Source of the DNA: Micropterus salmoides
Taxonomy: Eukaryota; Chordata; Actinopteri; Centrarchiformes; Centrarchidae
Assembly: GCF_014851395.1 (NCBI RefSeq)
Contig: NW_024044681.1
Span: 24,863,036 to 24,927,035, forward strand
Direction: 5' to 3'
DNA length: 64,000 nucleotides
Below the pieces are notes generated by a model. It was not told the DNA's origin, searched no databases, and saw only the letters and a program-made list of their open reading frames with translations. The translations under genes were made by a program, and so were the position numbers. Positions 35,201 to 45,586 of this stretch are shown here, one piece after another (the first letter of the stretch is position 1; each line of letters starts with the position of its first letter).

Positions 35201-38200
35201 GGACTTTCCTGGTAAATGTTATTTATATTTTGCTTCTAGTAGATGATGCACTTTAAGGACCAGTCTTATTCTGATGCAAAGATTTGTACATGCAGAAATG
35301 CAGCACATCATAGATGTGAAAACAATTGCCTGTTTATTTAAATTTGAAAGTGCAATAAAAATATGTTGTCCCTAAAATCATTCAATAATCGTGATCTCAA
35401 TATAGATTAAAATAATCGTGATTATCATTTTGGCCATAATGGAGCAGCCCTACCTCCAGCTGAAAATCTGCGTATATTTGAAAACTGTGTTTGGTTGCAG
35501 TTGTGTTTGCTATTGTGCAGTGAGTAACTAAGGCTAAGGCTGGCAGAGCTGTACCGGTACACAAATGTGTCATACAGTTCACGGTAGAGTGTCATACTTA
35601 TGGGAGCACAGGGGCCACATTCACAATTAATCTTATTTTACCGCTGAAAGTCCTCCTAAATTGCACTAAAAGTTCCTTATTAAGAGACAGCTATTCACAA
35701 AGCTGGTAAGAGCAACTTTTAGTAAGGAACAAAGAGAACTCAAAGCTAAGAGGAGGGTTGTCCCCTTTGCTGTCGATAAACTGTCTCATGTTGAAAGCAC
35801 TTGAAAGTTTGTAGTTTTGAATTCAGGCCGGTTTGGATTCCAATGCAGACAGGTTTTGACAGGAGAGAAGCCCCTGGTAATATGCAGGCCCTTTGAATGC
35901 GCAGGACATTACAAACAACTAAATGCACTGTTTCTGCAGCATTCTGCAGAAGGTTTGGTAATATATTGCAGAAGCAATGAAATTAGCTGTATTTATGTGA
36001 AAATAAGACTACTTTGTATAAACATAGCACATTAATGATAAGCAGAGCGGTTGATTATGCTGCAAGAATGGTTTAGTGGATTTATTGATGCTTTCCACTG
36101 TGAAAACTTCTAAGGAAAAGAGGAAACAGCAAAACCTTTGATTTTTGGGGTTACCCCGGTTTCGCTCTGGGAAACGCCTTCTGGCCTGACCAATACCACC
36201 ACGTCTGTCAGAAGTCAGACCAATCATCTTGCGTTGTACGTGCCAGTCTGTTCCCCAGTTGCCCTACCCAGCGTTCTCAAGCGTATTTTTTCCCATTACT
36301 GTTTTATAGCCTCCTTTCAAGCCACCTTTCAAGGTTGGGAATTTTTGAAAATTTTGATTTTGAGCATCAATTTAGTGAAATAAAATGTTTTACTCACTTA
36401 ATTGCTTTGTGTCCATCTCTTTCTCTTTTGCACTTAATTTCTCAGGCTTGTTATTCTGCGTGTGCACTCCCATGGGTTGGTCACCATTGATCTGCAGTGT
36501 TATGAAGAGGATAACCTTGCACAACTAGACAATGTAGGTGATTAAAAAAACAACCCACAATACTTCTATTTGTTACCTAAAAGCCAAAATACACAGGAAG
36601 AATACATAGAATACAACTTGTTAGCTACTATATACACCGTATACACCATAAACCATAAAAATCATCAAACATATTGCAAGGACATGATGATAGTAAAACA
36701 GTGTATAACTTTTCTTTTGTTAAATAGCTTTGGGATATGTGACAGACACATCAAATAGTGTCCATCATTATGTTCATCATGCCTGCACATGTTTGTTTGC
36801 CTCCAAACATGTACTTTTCCATAACTGTGCCACTAATTGCTTTAGAGCACCTGTAGATATATAAGCTTTAAATTTTTTGTTTTAAAATTTAATTTTAGAT
36901 GTTTCTTTTCTAAGCTAGTAGCAGAGAACAGCAGAATGACTGTAGTAAACAAGAGACAGCGCTGTGAATGAATGAGAGGATGCGGAGCTATGTGGGCACT
37001 AAAGAAGTGTGTGTGTGTGTCAACATGAGGGCCCTGCACACTCAGTCCCCTTTTTCTCCCTAGTCCCATGCCCCTGGGTACCAGTTTATCGATAGTGTGG
37101 GAAATTAATATTGAAGCCATTTCAAATATGCATAATCAATATGTATCAAAATCTATATTTTTGACAACCCTAGTAGATACATGCAGGGCACAGTGAAACC
37201 GTATGCCTGCTGCATTGTTCACTGCCTATGTGTTTTGGCGTTAAGAGTGCTGTCTATGTAGCACTATAACGCATGTCACTTTTTGATGAAAATTGTTGTG
37301 CACCTAAGCTTTGATGGTGTCTCACACTTGTTTCTCCACAGCTTTTAAATGCACTGGAAAAGAAGCTTAAGGTTCTCTTAAATGGCAATATTACAAGGAT
37401 TAAAAGGTAAGTATCTGGAGGTTCATGGCTTTGCTCATGTTGCTGAAAGTCGACTGCCATATTTGATGCAGCTAGCACATTGCAGTAATATTGATTCATT
37501 GTATTGTCCACCCCAAGGCTACCAGCCCTCGTACGAGGAGCAGAAGTTGACCGATACTGGCCCACAGCTGATGGCAGACTGATTGAGTATGACATTGACC
37601 GGGTGGTGTACGAAGAAGATTCTGAATACCAAAACATAAAAATATTGCACTCCCAGCAGTATGGAAATATCCTAGTTCTCAATGGAGACGTTAGTAAGTG
37701 TATACAACACTCCAATACAGGGCATGTTTGTCATTTTCTGCCCCAGGATCAGGCTCCATCAATTGATGGCAAATAAATAATGTTTTTTGTTAACAAGTAT
37801 GTTAATCTGACATAAAAATGTAATGTAATGCACTAGAATCTAGTTACTACATTACACTTGATGTAGTGACCACATCAAACATGCATAAGTTAATTTGATG
37901 GTGATTATTGTTTGTTTTTATTATTTATAACAATTGGTTAATTATTTAAGTGTGTAAATGATTGATTTACCTTGCAAGTTCAAGTTGAAGTTTATTTATA
38001 TAGCACATTTAAAAACAACCCTAGTTGACCAAAGTGCTTTCCAGGTTCAGGATAAACAACAAATATACACAACAAAAATAGTAGAAAAGGTCAAAAATGT
38101 CAATACCCAACTCTGTTTGAAGGCCACTGAGTAGGGGTGGGCCTTAAGCAAGGACTTGAAAATGTCAGCAGTCCGAGCAATTCTTATTTCAACAGGTAAA

Positions 38201-41200
38201 GTATTGCAAAGATTAGGAGCAGCTACTGAAAAGGCTAGTTTTTAACCTGGATCTGGGGACATCAAGGAGCATCTGATTGGATGACCTCAGTGCTGTAACA
38301 GGAGTGTGGACATGTAAAAGTTCTGATAAATAAGAAGGTGCCAACCCATTTGAAATTTTAAAAACAAGCAATTAAATCTTAAAATCAATCCTAAAGTGGA
38401 CAGGAAGCCAGTGTAGTGAGGCTAAAACTGGAGTAATGTGCTCACACTTTATTCTTTTTTTTTTAATTTTTTAATTTTTTATTTTTTGCAGACATGGCAG
38501 AGAGTGATTTGGCCTACACCCAAGCCATCATTGGTGATGGAAAAGAGAATTATGACGGAAAAGAGGTACTGATATTAGGAGGAGGTGATGGAGGCATCCT
38601 GTCCGAGGTGGTCAAACTAAAGCCAAAGATGATCACCATGTTGGAGATATCCTTTATTGGGTGGATGGATTAATTTGACAATCATCAAATATACTTAATA
38701 TAGCTTCATCTTAAGACACTTTGTCGTAGAGGATTCAGTTACACAATAAAGCCCATAGACTTTAACTCTACTACTCTCTAACTACATTGTGATCCTCTGA
38801 AGGGGTGGTGGTCCAATTGTACATTTACACCTGACTGATCATTCCTTAACAAAGTGTGCACATAGACCAGAAGGTGATAGATGGTTGCAAAATGCACATG
38901 AGAGAAACTTGCGGCAATATTCTTGACAACCTGAAGGGAGACTGTTACCAAGTGAGTGCTGACTAAATATTCTAACAGTGGTGATTCTTACTTAACAAGG
39001 ACAGAGGAGAGATTAAGTAGTGATACAGTCTGATTGAAATGTTGCATTAATAATCATGGGAGCAGAATTTGAGACAAGAACCTAACTGTGTTATGTACAC
39101 TGCTCAAAAAAATAAAGGGAACACTTAAACAACACAATGTAACTCCAAGTCAATCACACTCCTGTGAAATCAAACTGTCCACTTAGGAAGCAACACTGAT
39201 TGACAATCAATTTCACATGCTGTTGTGCAAATGGAATAGACAACAGGTGGAAATTATAGGCAATTAGCAAGACACCCCCAATAAAGGAGTGGTTCTACAG
39301 GTGGTGACCACAGACCACTTCTCAGTTCCTGTGCTTCCTGGCTGATGTTTTGGTCACTTTTAAATGCTGGCGGTGCTTTCACTCTAATGGTAGCATGAGA
39401 CGGAGTCTACAACCCACACAAGTGGCTCAGGTAGTGCAGCTCATCCAGGATGGCACATCAATGCGAGCTGTGGCAAGAAGGTTTGCTGTGTCTGTCAGCG
39501 TAGTGTCCAGAGCATGGAGGCGCTACCAGGAGACAGGCCAGTACATCAGGAGACGTGGAGGAGGCCATAGGAGGGCAACAACCCAGAAGCAGGACCGCTA
39601 CCTCCGCCTTTGTGCAAGGAGGAGCAGGAGGAGCACTGCCAGAGCCCTGCAAAATGACCTCCAGCAGGCCACAAATGTGCATGTGTCTGCTCACATGGTC
39701 AGAAACAGACTCCATGAGGGTGGTATGAGGGCCCGACGTCCACAGGTGGGGGTTGTGCTTACAGCCCAACACCGTGCAGGACGTTTGGCATTTGCCAGAG
39801 AACACCAAGATTGGCAAATTTGCCACTGGCACCCTGTGCTCTTCACAGAAGAAAGCAGGTTCACACTGAGCACATGTGACAGACGTGACAGAGTCTGGAG
39901 ACGCCGTGGAGAACGTTCTGCTGCCTGCAACATCCTCCAGCATGACCCGTTTGGCGGTGGGTCAGTAATGGTGTGGGGTGGCATTTCTTTAGGGGCCGCA
40001 CAGCCCTCCATGTGCTCGCCAGCGGTAGCCTGACTGCCATTAGGTACCGAGATGAGATCCTCAGACCCCTTGTGAGACCATATGCTGGTGCGGTTGGCCC
40101 TGGGTTCCTCCTAATGCAAGACAATGCTAGACCTCATGTGGCTGGAGTGTGTCAGCAGTTCCTGCAAGAGGAAGGCATTGATGCTATGGACCGGCCCGCC
40201 CGTTCCCCAGACCTGAATCCAATTGGGCACATCTGGGACATCATGTCTCGCTCCATCCACCAACGCCACGTTGTACCACAGACTGTCCAGGAGTTGGCGG
40301 ATGCTTTAGTCCAGGTCTGGGAGGAGATCCCTTAGGAGATCATCCGCCACCTCATCAGGAACAAGTCCAGGCATTGTAGGGAGGTCATACAGGCACGTGG
40401 AGGCCACACACACTACTGAGCCTCATTTTGACTTGTTTTAAGGACATTACATCAAAGTTGGATCGGCCTGTAGTGTGGTTTTCCACTTTGATTTTGAGTG
40501 TGACTCCAAATCCAGACCTCCATGGGTTGATAAATTTGATTTCCATTGATAATTTTTGTGTGATTGTTGTCAGCACATTCAACTATGTAAAGAGTATTTA
40601 ATGAGATTATTTGATTCATTCAGTTCTAGGATGTGTTATTTTAGTGTTCCCTTTATTTTTTTTGAGCAGTGTATAAATCCAAGGTGGGGTAAACTGGCAA
40701 CTAGACTTTGTCTTCGCCTGTCATCTCAGAGGATTCTTCAGTTCTGACCAACTAGCAGGGAATTCCAGCTCTTTAACCTCTGTGGGGTCAACACTCATTA
40801 TAGTCGTTGGAGTCTTCTGACTTCAGCCTCAGGTGACTCCAACGACCATAATGACTGTGGTTACAACAGCCTGGAGCACTAACAAATCAGGTGTTAACCA
40901 TCACCTTAATAACAACCCCTCAGAGGTTAAATAGGGATTCCCTGCCAGTCTGTTAGAATTGAAGAAGCTTCTTGGTAAAATGTCCTCAAGTATCTTCAAC
41001 ACAGTCCATTGGCCCTTGACTTTTTTTAACCCACCTTAAATAACTATGACCTGGATGAGTCTTCACAGACACATCATGTATGAACCATATTTTCCAAATG
41101 AAAGGAACTTAAGAGGAAAATTTAGTGGATTCTCTCGTCTCATGCATTACAGATACTAGTTGAGGACTGCGTCCCTGTGCTGAAGAAGTATGTCCAGGAA

Positions 41201-43986
41201 GGAAAGACGTTTGATTACGTTATTAATGACCTCACTGCAATCCCAATATCCACGGAGCCAGAAGAAGGTTTCTGTATTTATTTTTGTTACACACACCGAC
41301 ATTACTGTGTATAGGTATAGATGTATGGTGTGGAATAAATGCAATGCCGGGAATTCATTTTTTATGTCTAAACCTGTCTAACTGCTTATTGTAGACTCTA
41401 CATGGGAGTTCCTGCGTCTCATTTTGGATCTGTCCATAAAAGTCCTGCATCCCTCTGGGAAATATCTCACACAGGTGAGTCGTACTTTTAGTAACTGCTG
41501 GGTGTGTTTAGTGTAGACAGAAAATAGGCATCAGACTTGCCAGAAATTTTATTTTTTTGCCCCACCTAATGTTACTGACGTGACCTGCCATGATGTAAAT
41601 GTAAATGCTCTGTATTTGTATAGCACCTTTCTAGTCTTTTCGACCACTCAAAGCGCTTTTACACTACATCTGCATTCACCAGTCACACACATTCATACAC
41701 TGAGCCTAAGTGCTCAAACGGAAACTAACATTCACTCTCACTCATACACTGGCGGAATAGCCGCCAGGGGCAATTCGGGGTTCAGTATCTTGCCCAAGGA
41801 CACTTCGACACGCAACCAGGGGGAGCCAGGGATTGAACCTGATTAACGGCCAACCCGCTCTATCTCCTGAGCCACAGCCGCCCCATTTACATTTATCTGC
41901 CATGATGAAACTACTATGTTCAGAAGATGGACTACAAAAAGTGCATCTTTGACACTGCCTAGTGTTGTTTTAATGCAGGCCATCTAAAGGTTGACAACAT
42001 ACTGAAATTTATTAATAAATAATCAAGTAAGCAAAAAGGCCTATAGGGTAACAGTCACCAAATAATGGAAAGGGTTTTTACATTGAGAAAGCTTGCTTAC
42101 ACTCCTGCTCACCCGTACTTATCAACATGAATCCCAATTATTGTATAAAATTATACATTACATTTACTGTAGAGGTTATACAGCTTGATCCTTGTCTTTA
42201 TTAAGGGGAGGGTGTCAGCATATGTGACTGAAGTAAAATTAATGACATTAGGCTGAGAATGCATTGGCGAAAAATAACTAATGCATAACGTTAGCCTACA
42301 TGCTGCAACAATATCCTCACTTCATCATTTTACAAGACTAACATACCTTGCATATAGGTCTCAGTAATTGTTGATAGTTCAAGACATATGCATATTAGCA
42401 AATTATGGCATAACTGGAGAGAAAAGGCTTAATAGCCAATGGTAACTTACATAGTTGGTGATCATTTTTTTTATTGTATAACATTCTAATACAACACTTT
42501 ATGGCATATTTCAACAATCTGAAACATAAAATGGTGCTGAAACAGCATTAGATTACAGCAAGTATCATAAATGATTCCAACAAAGAAAAAAAATTGCAAG
42601 GTTAGAGTTTGAGAATGTGCGTGGCTTTAAATGTTGCTGCCGCATTTGTGGGACGGCCAACCGCAGCCTAGGAGAGAATGCAGCACTGTTAAACCAGTTT
42701 GATCAGGCAGAAAATAGCAGTGTTATTTGAAGGGAGGGATGACACTGTTCTTAGATCTAAGCTTTATGATCCAAATTTAGGGGTCCAATCAGGGAATAAG
42801 CTGGAGCCTTCTCCTTTTTCTTCTTCTCCTCCTCCTAAAACTGTTTGTGCAGCAAAAACTGTAAGACCGAAAGTTGCCAAACTTAGCAGGTGGGTTGCAA
42901 ATTCCACCTACTACCCACATACAATGATATTCATTGACCTCAAGGTGGTGCTGTAAATCAAAATTCAGTGCTCATTTTCATCTTTCAATTTATCTGCATC
43001 TTTGCTCCAGTGGTCTTGTCAAATTTTGCAGCTTTCTCAAAATCTTGGTCAAAACATAGGGCCAGTTATCCCGAAACATTGGCACGATCATCTACAGACT
43101 TTGCTAATGTAAAGTTATCAAAGAATTTCTGAACTCCTACAAGTCGTCTGCTACACAACAGTCAAATTAAGCATTTTTCGCAATCTGCTTGGACCCCGAT
43201 CATTGCTACTATATTTTAATATACAATTTAGTTTTATATTGTCAAAGAGGAATATTTTGTAGTATGGGAGATCAGCTAACAAGGGGATGAGTTAGGTTTC
43301 ATTTTATTATGGCTAAGCATTAGAACACACCACTTACAGTATGGGTCTGATGACTTTTTTTCCCCCTGCTACTGCTAACCAGGGTAACAGCGTGAATCTG
43401 ACAGAGGCACTGAGTCAGTATGAGGAACTGCTGGGAAAGCTCTCGTGTCCTGTGGAGTTCTCCAAAAAGGTTGTGTGTGTGCCCTCCTACTTGGAGCAGT
43501 ATCCTTTAATAAGATCTAATGTTGATATGCTATGTTGTAATGCGGGTCAACAAACAAGTCACCGACAGAATTAATTTACAAAAATGTGTTTTTTCTATCC
43601 CATACACTATTTTGAACTATATTAATTCACATTTTTAAAAATATATATTTTACTGTTTATTTCTGGCCCGTATTTCTGTTGGCCCTCACCAAGTTAATTG
43701 CTGTGATCTGATGGCTTTTCTACAACCTGCCTAATCATCTGAAAGGTCCCTGTCAAGCTGTGTTGTAGCAATGTAACCATGTTCTCATTTCAGTAGTTAA
43801 TTTGACCACAATGTTATCGTAACCAAAAATAAGACCAAGTTGGTATAAACTTGAATTTGAATTGAAGTTGTTCCTACATTAATGAATGGGAACAAAGCAA
43901 TGCTGTAAATGCTGTCATATTTTGTTGTGAATGATCCTTAATTGTATTGTGTCAGATGGGTTTTCTACACCGTGTGGAAGAAGTAA
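32212..43986 (+). CDS. sms: Spermine synthase
   Basis: Transfers an aminopropyl group from decarboxylated S-adenosylmethionine to spermidine, giving spermine and methylthioadenosine in the cytosol. The 11 exons are 32212-32257, 33890-34010, 36446-36533, 37342-37406, 37518-37693, 38492-38646, 38862-38951, 41153-41267, 41395-41474, 43383-43498 and 43956-43986. Phases agree throughout and yield 360 residues (human SMS 366). The N-terminal domain begins [18 protein letters not shown] and spans exons 1-4. The catalytic domain has [20 protein letters not shown], the nucleotide-site motif [21 protein letters not shown], the [14 protein letters not shown] motif with its catalytic Asp, [17 protein letters not shown] and [18 protein letters not shown]. 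It ends FYTVWKK, lacking the last three residues of human SMS. An upstream ATG (32189) is out of frame. Two introns have U12-type signals. Confidence 0.97.
32316..32341 (+). repeat. Perfect 10-bp inverted repeat in sms intron 1
   Basis: gcatgctagc (32316-32325) and its exact reverse complement (32332-32341) are separated by 6 bp, 59 bp after sms exon 1. It could form a hairpin or cruciform, or be a paired protein-binding site. Function is unknown. Confidence 0.7.
34584..35452. mobile_element. Non-autonomous hAT-like DNA transposon in sms intron 2
   Basis: The 869-bp segment starts tagggctgcac and ends gcagcccta, giving a 9-bp terminal inverted repeat tagggctgc. Subterminal motifs of the type taatcgtgatta and gatcgcgatta occur near both ends. 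The flanks are cttccagc (34576-34583) and cctccagc (35453-35460), an 8-bp duplication with one mismatch, as expected for hAT elements. No transposase reading frame is present. Confidence 0.8.
35590..36300. other. Repeat-like sequence in sms intron 2
   Basis: The sequence around attcacaaagctggtaagag and the related words in 35640-35760 resemble ends of fish Harbinger-type miniature elements. I could not fix borders or target duplications, so this is only a suspicion. Confidence 0.25.
37975..38445 (-). mobile_element. LINE fragment (L2-like, minus strand) in sms intron 5
   Basis: Read on the minus strand, the decayed translation contains [33 protein letters not shown] and a tail of the type aaagcactttggtcaac...atgtgctatataaataaa. 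This is the C-terminal reverse-transcriptase region and 3' end of an L2/CR1-clade LINE. It belongs to a different subfamily from the copies at 30800 and 49745. Stops and frameshifts mark it as dead. Its 5'-truncated end lies just upstream of the T-rich acceptor tract of sms exon 6. Confidence 0.7.
38647..38861 (+). promoter_or_regulatory. sms: U12-type AT-AC intron of sms (intron 6)
   Basis: The intron begins ATATCCTTT at 38647 and ends AC at 38861. Between them, TTCCTTAAC (38842-38850) matches the U12 branch-site consensus exactly and lies 12-13 nt before the exon. Joining LE (38646) to IDQKVIDGC (38862) is required by the family sequence, so the boundaries are not arbitrary. No GT-AG alternative keeps the peptide. 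Confidence 0.9.
39098..40671 (+). mobile_element. Tc1-like DNA transposon, decayed, in sms intron 7
   Basis: Bounded by TA dinucleotides and ~30-bp terminal inverted repeats (cactgctcaaaaaaa...agggaacact at both ends, with one length difference in the A-run). At 1,574 bp it has the size of a full Tc1 family member. Confidence 0.9.
39392..40420 (+). pseudogene. Tc1-like transposase pseudogene
   Basis: The reading frame starts near [20 protein letters not shown] with the paired helix-turn-helix DNA-binding region ([20 protein letters not shown], then an [11 protein letters not shown] hook). The catalytic half then follows in pieces. A frameshift near 39985-40000 separates [10 protein letters not shown] from the block containing [10 protein letters not shown]. 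An in-frame TAG at 40333-40335 cuts the last ~30 residues. The first catalytic aspartate position reads FTEESRF, and the third position (NPIE in active relatives) reads NPIGHIWD. With two of three catalytic positions changed plus two breaks, the copy cannot be active. Confidence 0.88.
40720..40980. repeat. Long fold-back (inverted) repeat in sms intron 7
   Basis: The inner arms 40796-40814 and 40835-40853 pair over 19 bp with one mismatch (cattatagtcgttggagtc against its complement) around a 20-nt loop. Outer arms at about 40730-40786 and 40911-40972 pair imperfectly (agcaggga...ttaacctctg.ggggt). The whole block is thus close to palindromic, a miniature fold-back element common in fish. It lies about 50 bp downstream of the Tc1-like copy. 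Confidence 0.7.
41596..41885 (-). mobile_element. tRNA-derived SINE (minus strand) in sms intron 9
   Basis: On the minus strand it begins ggggcggctgtggctcagga with a tRNA-like box A (gctcaggagatagagcgg) and box B (ggttcaatccc). It continues through a ~150-bp body (ccttgggcaagatactgaac) and ends aaagcgctttgagtggtc...gtgctatacaaata. The tail resembles the L2 LINE tail in this window. About 80-85 percent identical by eye to the copy at 54558-54832. Confidence 0.8.
41908..43382 (+). other. Remainder of sms intron 9
   Basis: AT-rich intron. Around 42770-43200 the text (caggtgggttgcaaattcc, caaggtggtgctgtaaatca) looks like an old dispersed repeat, but I cannot classify it. No gene was seen. Confidence 0.4.
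43499..43955 (+). promoter_or_regulatory. sms: U12-type GT-AG intron of sms (intron 10)
   Basis: The donor is GTATCCTTT at 43499. Near the 3' end, ATCCTTAAT (43934-43942) fits the U12 branch-site consensus, with the branch adenosine about 14 nt before the acceptor TCAG at 43955. There is no clear pyrimidine tract. The join gives [14 protein letters not shown], as the family requires. Confidence 0.85.
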
Positions 43987-45586
43987 AGACCTGCAGTTTT
44001 CTCTGCTTAAATCCCCAGCAGCTGGAATGTGAATGTTCCTCCCGTTTCTGCGGTGGCCTAAAAGGTGTGTTCAGACTGACTGTGACATGAAAATTATAGG
44101 CAACTCAAAGTGTGGAAAAAGGAGTGAATCTGGAGAAATATAACATAACTGCAATGTTCCTGCAATGTAAGGGCAGTTTATGCCTGTTAATAGTGAGCTA
44201 CAGCTAAAATCTGTACTGTAATTGGCTGTATTTTTGTTTACAAGCATGGACTTTAAAATTCCCCCATTGTCAAGTTAGTGTGAATAAATCCAGATGAAAA
44301 TTGACTTTGCATTCAGTCTGAACACATCCGTAGTGGCACAATGACCGTTTTAGCTCTCTAATCTTCCTTCTCTTCCTCCTTTTAGTTGTTTTACCATTAT
44401 TTGCTACAACTTATTAGTTGTATTTCACATGTGTTACTTGATTTGGAATGTCCATTTGCATGTGCTCTGAAGGAACTGTTAGATGTTTAAACAGTGATTT
44501 CATACACTGATAACGTGGTGTAACTCCTCTTTCAACAGGCGTGTGTTCTCTTGTTTACTTTGGGTTTTTTTTCTTTATGAGCTCAAATCGCGTAATAGGG
44601 CAATCTATAGGCTCAGCACAGCTGAATTCAGTTTCTTTTTGGCTCTATTTTTGTTACTGCCTCTTAAATGTGATTTGATTCTTTCAGGCTGTATCATGAC
44701 AATTTGAGCATGCCCAGTGAGACTGAAGTACTGAGTCCAAATGTGTTTTAAAAGGGAAATGATTCCAACACTTTAATGCCACCTCTGTACTTGTGCTGTT
44801 TATGTCATGTTTTATTAGCACCTTTTGATTTCTCCTGAAATATTTAAAGTTTTTTTAAGACTGTATTAGGTGCATGTAAAGGACGGTGAATGTAGCTTGC
44901 ATACACAGTACACAGAACATTTACGCGTGATCAACCCTGTGGGACTGAGTTACATTTATTTATTCAATATAATTTCACCAAATGCTGTTCTGTTCCACTT
45001 TAGATCATTTTTGTGACTATCTACAATTAAATTGTTTTGGGGGAAAACGTCTTGGCTTTTTTTTATTCTCCAAAAGAAAAGCAATTTATTATTAATCAAG
45101 GACATCTTGTGTATATTTATATACTTATTAGTGCGACTGAAACGCTAAGTTGATCAACAGAAAAGTGGCAATGATTTTGATAAGTCATTTTCAAGCAAAA
45201 ATAGCCAGCAGATATATTTACTGGTTCCACCTTCTAAAATGTGACGGTTTCCAGCTTTAACTTGTCTCATAATAGAAAACTAAATGTATTCAATGTATGC
45301 AGTTTACAATTAACAATTACTTATATTGATCACGTCACTGTCCAACAGAATGAAGGTTGTTCAGGTTCCTTGTGCAAATACACTAATAGAAGAATAAATG
45401 TAGAAGTGTGTAAAAAAAAAAAAAAAAAAAAAAAAGTGCCATGTATAATGTGGGCTTTCCATTGCCCATTAGTCATAAAACATGTGACATGTAGATGAAC
45501 AGTACATAAATTACTCTATTGATATACATTATATACATACATTTCAAAAGAAGAGCCATTAAACAGTCTGTTCTGTGCTTGTTGGA
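43987..45586. other. Region between the converging sms and adgrg2 genes (3' ends)
   Basis: This is the sms 3' UTR plus the adgrg2 3' UTR, without other genes. A candidate sms poly(A) signal AATAAA is at 44283-44288, inside the inverted-repeat element. A poly(A) run lies at 45413-45435. Confidence 0.5.
44064..44329. mobile_element. 266-bp inverted-repeat (MITE-like) element in the sms 3' region
   Basis: Starts ggtgtgttcagactga and ends tcagtctgaacacatcc, giving terminal inverted repeats of about 16 bp with one mismatch. There is no coding capacity. I could not define a target duplication, so the superfamily is open. Confidence 0.65.

Noticed and set aside
37254..37715. 153-residue minus-strand open frame over sms exon 5
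   Set aside because: Antisense to the sms exon, which matches spermine synthase in the plus strand with correct splice sites.
39458..40124. Minus-strand open frames inside the Tc1-like element
   Set aside because: Antisense of the transposase; no independent features.
41820..41885. Possible tRNA gene (box A and box B on the minus strand)
   Set aside because: The boxes belong to the tRNA-derived head of the SINE. It lacks a cloverleaf with a proper anticodon arm, and the same head is repeated at 54832.
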